In this document: piece by piece, positions 55,743 to 64,000 of the stretch
Layout of the letters: every line of letters begins with the position of its first letter
Numbering within the stretch: the first letter of the stretch is position 1
Source of the DNA: Patiria miniata
Taxonomy: Eukaryota; Echinodermata; Asteroidea; Valvatida; Asterinidae
Length of the DNA: 64,000 nucleotides
Assembly: GCF_015706575.1 (NCBI RefSeq)
Contig: NW_024037058.1
Location: forward strand, 8,525,806-8,589,805
Reading direction: 5' to 3'
Notes under the pieces: generated by a model
Databases searched by the model: none
The model's input: only the letters and a program-made list of their open reading frames with translations
Told to the model about the DNA's origin: nothing
Translations under genes and position numbers: made by a program

Positions 55743-57118
55743 GTTCGTGTATGAAGATGAGAAATTTGATTTGTACAATTCATGTTTTGAGGGACGAGGA
55801 CAACATTACCACATACTGAAACTGCAAAGAGTGCAGAAAATATAAATGTACAAAGTCATGCATTGGCACCCTTATTTATGGAAATACCAGTGTACATGTT
55901 GACCTGAACCCTCTTCCTATGATTCCCTGTTTGTCACTCAGGAAAATAATTTTCATTGGAAGTCAGACTGTTGGCACACAATGAACGCATTTCAGTGAAT
56001 TTGAAACAGTTAAAAAAAAAGGTTTTTATTTTTTCTTGATCAGGTCTGAACCATCGTCCTCTTTTCTCAAATATGACACCATTCTAGGTGCAATGATTTC
56101 ACAGGGTGCTTGAACCTGTAATCAAAAAGAAAATTTCATATTAAGTTTGCGGTTTCATTTTTGAATGTTTGCAAATTACCCTAATCAATATAGCCTCTGT
56201 ATTGGTGACGTTAAACTGTGTTTACTTGTGTGCTTTCTAATGGGAGCCTGTGGGATGACGGTTTCGTAGTCCTATAGAAAAGTGCACACGTAAACAAAGT
56301 GTGACGTCATCAGTACAGAGGCTGATCGGTTTGCCAAATTTAACTTAATTGATTTTTGAAATGTAATATCCGAGTTTTTGATCACATTTGATCATTAGTT
56401 TTGCTGTTTACTGTGTTCCTCATGTTTTACCAAGAACTTAATTAGACAAATTTCAGTTAATATTCTCTTACTATTGTTTCTTGGTTTTTGGGGCATCACT
56501 TTTTATTTCTTTGGTTCTTATTTCCGACCGACCCTATTATGGGCTCCAAACCCGAGAACTAAGTTTTTCATTGGCAACCATAAAATCCCATAATTTGAGA
56601 GGATGTAGCCTGTCATATAATTTCTGTAGTATACATTTACTGGTATGTCATGGGTTGCCATTACAGCCAAAACATTACACATACTCGTTATTGAGCTGCT
56701 TGGTGCAGATATAATCAACTTCATATTGCCAAAATGGTTGTATTATTTTATTATGTGATTGACTCATGATAAATTCATTCCAGAAAACCAAACTAGAGAC
56801 ATTATATAGTCTGCACCATTTAATTTAGACATCTTAACAGTTGCAGCTGCAAAAAAAATGCCTTGAGATTTATATTTTGAACTGAACAACCCACTGCCCC
56901 TACTTCAGAGGCAAAAATAAAGGAGGATGCCTTTTCATGATTTCTTTTTTGGTAATCAAATGTTGAAATTTAACAGTACATGTAAAAAGCTTTTAAATGC
57001 CTTGTCAGTATCATTTTAACTGGTGAACTTCTTGAAAAAATAGTGAGAAAACCATGTTAATGGGTACAATGAAAGTATTAGTTGTGGAGTTAAGGATTAT
57101 ATGGAAATTAATGACATT
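55743..57118. other. Non-coding stretch before the minisatellite
   Basis: No gene recognised. A segment at about 56190-56330 has inverted matches (AGCCTCTGTA..GTGACG against TGACGTCATCAGTACAGAGGCTG), suggesting another small inverted-repeat element. Confidence 0.4.
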
Positions 57119-60100
57119 TTTGGCCGCTGCCCAGCCCCGAAATCCAGGCCGCTGCCCAGCCCCCAAAATCCAGGCCCCTGCCCAGCCCCAAAATCCAGGC
57201 TGATGCCCAGCCTCCGAAATCCAGGCCCCTGCTCAGCCCCGAAATCCAGGCCGCTGCCCAGCCCCCGAAATCCAGGCCCCTGCCCAGCCCCAAAATCCAG
57301 GCTGCTGCCCAGCCCCCGAAATCCAGGCCGCTGCCCAGCCCCGAAATCCAGGCCCCTGCCCAGCCCCAAAATCCAGGCTGCTGCCCAGCCCCCAAAATCC
57401 AGGCTCCTGCCCAGCCCCCGAAATCCAGGCCCCTGCCCAGCCCCCGTATTCCAGGCCCCTGCCCAGCCCCCGAAATCCAGGCCGCTGCCCAGCCCCGAAA
57501 TCCAGGCCCCTGCCCAGCCCCAAAATCCAGGCTGCTGCCCAGCCCCCGAAATCCAGGCCGCTGCCCAGCCCCGAAATCCAGGCCCCTGCCCAGCCCCAAA
57601 ATCCAGGCTGCTGCCCAGCCCCCAAAATCCAGGCCCCTGCCCAGCCCCCGAAATCCAGGCCCCTGCCCAGCCCCCGTATTCCAGGCCCCTGCCCAGCCCC
57701 CAAAATCCAGGCCCCTGCCCAGCCCCCGAAATCCAGGCCCCTGCCCAGCCCCCGTATTCCAGGCCCCTGCCCAGCCCCCGAAATCCAGGCCGCTGCCCAG
57801 CCCCGAAATCCAGGCCCCTGCCCAGCCCCAAAATCCAGGCTGCTGCCCAGCCCCCGAAATCCAGGCCGCTGCCCAGCCCCGAAATCCAGGCCCCTGCCCA
57901 GCCCCAAAATCCAGGCTGCTGCCCAGCCCCCAAAATCCAGGCTCCTGCCCAGCCCCCGAAATCCAGGCCCCTGCCCAGCCCCCGTATTCCAGGCCCCTGC
58001 CCAGCCCCCGAAATCCAGGCCGCTGCCCAGCCCCGAAATCCAGGCCCCTGCCCAGCCCCAACATCCAGGCCGCTGCCCAGCCCCCAAAATCCAGGCCCCT
58101 GCCCAGCCCCCGAAATCCAGGCCCCTGCCCAGCCCCCGAAATTCAGGCCCCTGCCCAGCCCCCAAAATCCAGGCCCCTGCCTAGCCCCAAAATCCAGGCC
58201 CCTGCCCAGCCCCCGAAATCCAGGCCCCCTGCCCAGCCCCCAAAATCCAGGCCCCTGCCCAGCCCCCGAAATCCAGGCCCCCTGCCCAGCCCCCAAAATC
58301 CAGGCCCCTGCCCAGCCCCCAAAATCCAGGCCCCTGCCCAGCCCCCAAAATCCAGGCCCCTGCCCAGCCCCCGAAATCCAGGCCCCTGCCCAGCCCCCGA
58401 AATCCAGGCCCCTGCCCAGCCCCCGAAATTCAGGCCCCCTGCCCAGCCCCCAAAATCCAGGCCGCTGCCCAGCCCCAGAAATCCAGGCCGCTGCCCAGCC
58501 CCGAAATCCAGGCCGCTGCCCAGCCCCCGAAATCCAGGCCCCTGCCCAGCCCCGAAATCCAGGCCCCTGCCCAGCCCCAAAATCCAGGCCGCTGCCCAGC
58601 CCCCGAAATCCAGGCCGCTGCCCAGCCCCGAAATCCAGGCCGCTGCCCAGCCCCAAAATCCAGGCCCCTGCCCAGCCCCGAAATCCAGGCCCCTGCCCAG
58701 CCCCGAAATCCAGGCCCCTGCCCAGCCCCCGAAATCCAGGCCCCTGCCCAGCCCCCGAAATCCAGGCCCCTGCCCAGCCCCAAAATCCAGGCTGCTGCCC
58801 AGCCCCCAAAATCCAGGCCGCTGCCCAGCCCCGAAATCCAGGCCGCTGCCCAGCCCCCGAAATCCAGGCCCCTGCCCAGCCCCGAAATCCAGGCCCCTGC
58901 CCAGCCCCGAAATCCAGGCCCCTGCCCAGCCCCGAAATCCAGGCCCCTGCCCAGCCCCCGAAATCCAGGCCCCTGCCCAGCCCCCGAAATCCAGGCCCCT
59001 GCCCAGCCCCGAAATCCAGGCTGCTGCCCAGCCCCCGAAATCCAGGCCGCTGCCCAGCCCCGAAATCCAGGCCACTGCCCAGCCCCCGAAATCCAGGCCC
59101 CTGCCCAGCCCCAAAATCCAGGCTGCTGCCCAGCCCCCAAAATCCAGGCCGCTGCCCAGCCCCGAAATCCAGGCCGCTGCCCAGCCCCCGAAATCCAGGC
59201 CCCTGCCCAGCCCCAAAATCCAGGCTGCTGCCCAGCCCCCAAAATCCAGGCCCCTGCCCAGCCCCCGAAATTCAGGCCCCTGCCCAGCCCCCAAAATCCA
59301 GGCCCCTGCCCAGCCCCGAAATCCAGGGCCCTGCCCAGCCCAGAAATCCAGGCCGCTGCCCAGCCCCGAAATCCAGGCCCCTGCCCAGCCCAGAAATCCA
59401 GGCCGCTGCCCAGCCCCCGAAATCCAGGCCGCTGCCCAGCCCCGAAATCCAGGCCGCTGCCCAGCCCCCGAAATCCAGGCCCCTGCCCAGCCCCGAAATC
59501 CAGGCCCCTGCCCAGCCCCAAAATCCAGGCCGCTGCCCAGCCCCCGAAATCCAGGCCGCTGCCCAGCCCCGAAATCCAGGCTGCTGCCCAGCCCCCGAAA
59601 TCCAGGCCGCTGCCCAGCCCCGAAATCCAGGCCGCTGCCCAGCCCCCGAAATCCAGGCCCCTGCCCAGCCCCAAAATCCAGGCTGCTGCCCAGCCCCCAA
59701 AATCCAGGCCCCTGCCCAGCCCCCGAAATTCAGGCCCCTGCCCAGCCCCCAAAATCCAGGCCCCTGCCCAGCCCCCGAAATCCAGGCCCCTGCCTAGCCC
59801 CAAAATCCAGGCCCCTGCCCAGCCCCGAAATCCAGGGCCCTGCCCAGCCCAGAAATCCAGGCCGCTGCCCAGCCCCGAAATCCAGGCCCCTGCCCAGCCC
59901 AGAAATCCAGGCCGCTGCCCAGCCCCCGAAATCCAGGCCGCTGCCCAGCCCCGAAATCCAGGCCGCTGCCCAGCCCCCGAAATCCAGGCCCCTGCCCAGC
60001 CCCAAAATCCAGGCCGCTGCCCAGCCCCGAAATCCAGGCCCCTGCCCAGCCCCAAAATCCAGGCTGCTGCCCAGCCCCCAAAATCCAGGCCCCTGCCCAG

Positions 60101-61282
60101 CCCCCGAAATTCAGGCCCCTGCCCAGCCCCCAAAATCCAGGCCCCTGCCCAGCCCCCGAAATCCAGGCCCCTGCCTAGCCCCAAAATCCAGGCCCCTGCC
60201 CAGCCCCGAAATCCAGGGCCCTGCCCAGCCCAGAAATCCAGGCCGCTGCCCAGCCCCGAAATCCAGGCCCCTGCCCAGCCCAGAAATCCAGGCCGCTGCC
60301 CAGCCCCCGAAATCCAGGCCGCTGCCCAGCCCCGAAATCCAGGCCGCTGCCCAGCCCCCGAAATCCAGGCCCCTGCCCAGCCCCAAAATCCAGGCCCCTG
60401 CCCAGCCCCGAAATCCAGGCCCCTGCCCAGCCCCGAAATCCAGGCCCCTGCCCAGCCCCCGAAATCCAGGCCCCTGCCCAGCCCCGAAATCCAGGCTGCT
60501 GCCCAGCCCCCGAAATCCAGGCCGCTGCCCAGCCCCGAAATCCAGGCCGCTGCCCAGCCCCCGAAATCCAGGCCCCTGCCCAGCCCCAAAATCCAGGCTG
60601 CTGCCCAGCCCCCAAAATCCAGGCCCCTGCCCAGCCCCCGAAATTCAGGCCCCTGCCCAGCCCCCAAAATCCAGGCCCCTGCCCAGCCCCCGAAATCCAG
60701 GCCCCTGCCTAGCCCCAAAATCCAGGCCCCTGCCCAGCCCCGAAATCCAGGGCCCTGCCCAGCCCAGAAATCCAGGCCGCTGCCCAGCCCCGAAATCCAG
60801 GCCCCTGCCCAGCCCAGAAATCCAGGCCGCTGCCCAGCCCCCGAAATCCAGGCCGCTGCCCAGCCCCGAAATCCAGGCCGCTGCCCAGCCCCCGAAATCC
60901 AGGCCCCTGCCCAGCCCCAAAATCCAGGCCCCTGCCCAGCCCCAAAATCCAGGCCCCTGCCCAGCCCCGAAATCCAGGCCCCTGCCCAGCCCCGAAATCC
61001 AGGCCCCTGCCCAGCCCCCAAAATCCAGGCCCCTGCCCAGCCCCCGAAATCCAGGCCCCTGCCCAGCCCCCGAAATCCAGGCCCCTGCCTAGCCCCGAAA
61101 TCCAGGCCCCTGCCCAGCCCCGAAATCCAGGCCCCTGCCCAGCCCCGAAATCCAGGCCCCTGCCCAGCCCCCGAAATCCAGGCCCCTGCCCAGCCCCGAA
61201 ATCCAGGCCGCTGCCCAGCCCCGAAATCCAGGCCGCTGCCCAGCCCCCGAAATCCAGGCCGCTGCCCAGCCCCGAAATCCAG
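57119..61282. repeat. 4.2-kb GC-rich minisatellite, 25/26-bp unit
   Basis: About 160 head-to-tail copies of CCCAGCCCC(C)(A/G)AAATCCAGG followed by C(C/G)CTG or GCTG variants. The unit is 25 bp, or 26 when the C-run has five Cs, so the frame shifts irregularly. Variant markers reveal higher-order repeats: CGTATTCCAG at 57445, 57675, 57753 and 57983; GAAATTCAG at 59267, 59725, 60106 and 60640. The unit has no stop codon in any of the six frames, which explains open stretches up to about 1,000 codons on both strands. No start, splice or codon-bias evidence supports a protein. Confidence 0.92.
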
Positions 61283-61510
61283 GCCCCCGGGATCCAGGCC
61301 CCCGGGATCCAGGCCCCCGGGATCCAGGCCCCCGGGATCCAGGCCCCCGGGATCCAGGCCCCCGGGATACAGGCCCCCGGAATCCAGGCCCCCGGAATCC
61401 AGGCCCCCGGAATCCAGGCCCCCGGAATCCAGGCCCCCGGAATCCAGGCCCCCGGAATCCAGGCCCCCGGAATCCAGGCCCCCGGAATCCAGGCCCCCGG
61501 AATCCAGGCC
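61283..61510. repeat. 15-bp minisatellite (CCCCCGGRATCCAGG)
   Basis: Fifteen consecutive 15-bp units continue directly from the 25/26-bp array. The first six read GGGAT(C/A)C and the next nine GGAATCC. The unit is a shortened form of the larger one, sharing ATCCAGGCC. Being a multiple of three, it reads as a perfect pentapeptide repeat (GLDSG/GLDPG type) on the minus strand. Confidence 0.9.
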
Positions 61511-62264
61511 CGAAAAGTAGGAAAAAGGGCAATTTTTTGAAAACACTTTAATAAACATTTGGAAAGATAAGAAGTTCTGTCAAGTTTTCAATAAATTTTA
61601 AAAAAAAAACTTTGCAAAAGTCAGCTTGAAAAATGTGTGCATAATTCTAAATGGGACATAATTAAATTTTGGCACAAGGAATCCATTTTTGAAGTTTACA
61701 GTTGATTAAAAACATGGCCCACTTGCCGCAATTTGATTTAATGTCTGTAGGCAACTGAAGGTAATTTGACACAGACATGGTCTACCGCCTTTATACCGAA
61801 AGAGAAGAAAAAAGGCTACAGATCCTTGAATCGTATGCTTACTAAACTACCGACTGGAAAACCTAACAATTTTTAAGTATCCCGTGCTGCGAATTTATTG
61901 ACCGTCTCTCACAATACACTGCAAAAATCAATTCTCTGTTGCAACCTCTTGGTGACGCGCAGTATTTGGAATTAACCGTATTAGATTTCTCTCAAAAATT
62001 TCAAATTGCCATATTATTTTCATGAGACAAAAAAATAGTACCAACAACCAAGTTTTTCCTGAAATATTTTAACGAACCTTACATTTGTATATAAATCAGG
62101 CAAACACCAGGCTTTTCTCAAAATGTCAATGAAAATTTATTTCTATATATACTTTTAGAATAGAACACAATTCACAAGGAATTAAATTAGGTCAAAATGG
62201 TATTAACTTAATTGAACATAGCTTTTAAGGTAGAATTTCATTTTTCTTAAAACTCATGGGATTA
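61511..62264. other. Non-coding AT-rich stretch
   Basis: No gene or recognisable element. Confidence 0.4.
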
Positions 62265-62501
62265 TTAAAGGGAATATACAACATTTGCTTTTGCTGCAAT
62301 TTTCAGAAATGCAAATTTGGGGGGGGGGGATTCAGTATTTTATAGCAAATATTTTCACACTGAGTTTTAATGCTGGAAAAATCAACAAATGTTCCTAAAG
62401 TCTGGTTCACTGACCCACCTTAGAACAAACAGTCCACGGTATTTCAAAATAATTAGGTGGTTTTCTTTTGTGATGTTTGCAATGCTGCATATTCCCTTTA
62501 A
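62265..62501. mobile_element. Short TTAA-flanked MITE
   Basis: TTAA at 62265-62268 and 62498-62501 enclose AGGGAATATACAACATTTGC and its imperfect inverse. Same family as 30475-30997 but with a shorter interior and a G(9) run. Confidence 0.75.
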
Positions 62502-62592
62502 GCCCTTACATTTATAATATATATTTCGGTACAAATGAAAGGGGGTATTCTGTCATTTATTAAAATTTGTGAAAATTAAATCAAAATACATC

Positions 62593-62808
62593 GTCGTGTC
62601 AGTGCAACAAGGTCGCATCTCCTAAAATGGCATGAATGACGCAAAACGCGAGTTTTAGAATGTCAAAAGGTTGTATCTCGCTTAAAGAACCCAGATGTAC
62701 ACGCAAAGTCAATGGAAGTCGAGATACAAACTTGTTGCACGGAGCGTATTCGCGTGAGATACAACTTTGTTGCAAAATGGAGTTACGACCTTGTTGCGCC
62801 GACGCGAC
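62593..62808. mobile_element. Imperfect palindromic element with CAACAAGGTCG ends
   Basis: GTGCAACAAGGTCGCATCTCC near 62600 is inverted near 62780 (GTTACGACCTTGTTGCGC). Inside, TTGTATCTCGC (about 62669) is inverted as GCGTGAGATACAA. It looks like nested hairpins of a small MITE. Confidence 0.5.
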
Positions 62809-63619
62809 AACATATATGTTTATTAAAATTAGTCAAAATATGGGTTTTTCCCATAAATCGTCTCAGTCATTTTTCAACCTTGTGTTTTCTATAAAAATCT
62901 GGGGGGGGGGGATTTTTTTCAACAATTGAAAATGAGGGTTAATCTTCAATATTTGAGCAAATTACTTTTTGGGGGAAAAGTTTACATTTAACATTTCACA
63001 ACATTTTCTCAAAAGGTACAAGTTTTGGAAGTTTATTTTTTTGACCAAACATTTAAATGATATTTCCTAACTTTTTGTTGAACTTCCACACAATGGACTT
63101 ATTATCCAAAAAATTTAAACGACAATTTGAGTGTTAACCTTAGCCTTTTTATCAAAATTGGGTAAAATTAGATTCTTCTCATCGTGTCTTTTTTTTTAAA
63201 TTGAATTTTTTGAAAGACCTAAACTAGCAAAGCTGCTCCAGCCAAGTGAGGTACAAATAGGTCAAACCAATCAGTGTACTAGTTCATGCCATAAAATCAC
63301 TCTGACCACAAGGGGAGTGACCAGGAATACCAAATTTTTTACAAGCCTTGCCCACTGTCAAATTGAAGCTCAAGTAATGGCCTCAGTTTTGGATTAAAAC
63401 ATGAAAAAAATATAGCATGTTTGGCTCATTGAGAGGCTGAAGTAAACATTGGAGATTGGGTAAACCATTTGCCATTCATGGAATTTTGAGTACAGCATTG
63501 ATTGAAAATTTAAGTCCAAAGGATTTATCGAGTACGGTAATTTCTTTCAACTTGAACAAAATATCATACATGAATTTTCTCATATATTCTAAATTGTAAG
63601 AGTTGATTGTTATCAGATT
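62809..63619. other. Non-coding AT-rich stretch
   Basis: G(10) run at about 62901; no gene recognised. Confidence 0.4.
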
Positions 63620-64000
63620 TAACGAAATATACAACATTTGCAAACATCGAAAAATAAAACTACCAAGTTTTTGCAAAATACCTTACTAGGATGTTGGTAA
63701 ATGACAGTCCAAAGCATCCTGTAAAATTTGGCACCCTGGTGTGAAGTCATTTTCAAGAAAATGGTATTTTTTGTATACATTTCCTAAAAACCTAACTATT
63801 TTTCTAACCTAACTAGGCCTACTGCTCCAACTTTACACTTTTTCAGTCCAAATTTTGTTTACTATTGGTTACATGTTCATGAACAGGTGCAGGCCAGCTA
63901 GACTGGTTCCCTTACCTTACAATTTTCCAGCATCTATAAATTGATCCATTTTATCTTTAGTGGAGTCAAGGTACCAGACAACTTGAACTTTTATGTTTTT
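63620..64000. mobile_element. TTAA-family element, inverse orientation, cut by the window end
   Basis: From about 63627 (ATATACAACATTTGCAAACA) the sequence is the reverse complement of the right half of the 30475-30997 element, through GCATCCTGTAAAAT and GACTGGTTCCC. The other terminus lies outside the window. Confidence 0.7.

Noticed and set aside
57119-61510. CRISPR-like or regulatory repeat array
   Set aside because: Units are head-to-tail without unique spacers, in eukaryotic DNA; this is a minisatellite.
57097-61558. Very long open frames (up to ~1,040 codons) on both strands
   Set aside because: They lie in the stop-free 25/26-bp minisatellite. The same peptide motifs cycle through all frames on both strands, and there is no splice, start or codon evidence.

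Overview
The window is eukaryotic nuclear DNA, almost certainly from an invertebrate animal. Coding sequence is split by introns with GT/AG borders, intergenic DNA is AT-rich, homopolymeric C/G tracts are frequent, and many short inverted-repeat elements, a tRNA-derived SINE-like repeat and a decayed DIRS-like retroelement are present. A marine deuterostome (echinoderm or hemichordate type) fits the repeat style, but no marker proves it. LAYOUT. (1) 3.1-7.0 kb: a plus-strand C2H2 zinc-finger gene with two visible coding exons joined in phase 1; about 867 residues, an acidic EAGDT-repeat N-terminus and 13 fingers. (2) 8.7-23.7 kb and 28.2-42.9 kb: two copies (A and B) of a ~15 kb direct segmental duplication. 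Each carries a chain of very small, charge-rich exons, nearly all multiples of three nucleotides and in phase 0. (3) 24.3-27.7 kb, between the copies: larger exons of an RE/RD/SR-like low-complexity protein, then an isolated terminal-type exon. (4) 43.9-51.0 kb: a repeat family containing a 147-bp tandem array, interrupted by a degraded DIRS-like retroelement. (5) 51.2 kb: a possible short last exon for the copy-B micro-exon gene. (6) 52.5-57.1 kb: transposon debris. (7) 57.1-61.5 kb: a 4.4 kb GC-rich minisatellite (25/26-bp unit, then a 15-bp unit) that creates long spurious open frames on both strands. (8) 61.5-64 kb: more inverted-repeat elements. HOW IT FITS TOGETHER. The best candidate for something undescribed is the duplicated micro-exon locus. 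Each module is an in-frame cassette encoding K/R-rich or E-rich residues, so modules could be skipped or duplicated without frameshift. The copies differ by clean transposon insertions with matching empty sites and by one exon present only in B. The first micro-exon differs at 13 of 74 bases between copies, whereas the surrounding intron is about 99% identical. This exon-limited divergence, mostly synonymous, reverses the usual pattern. The gene models rest on splice-site and frame reasoning only; no transcript or homology search was available.
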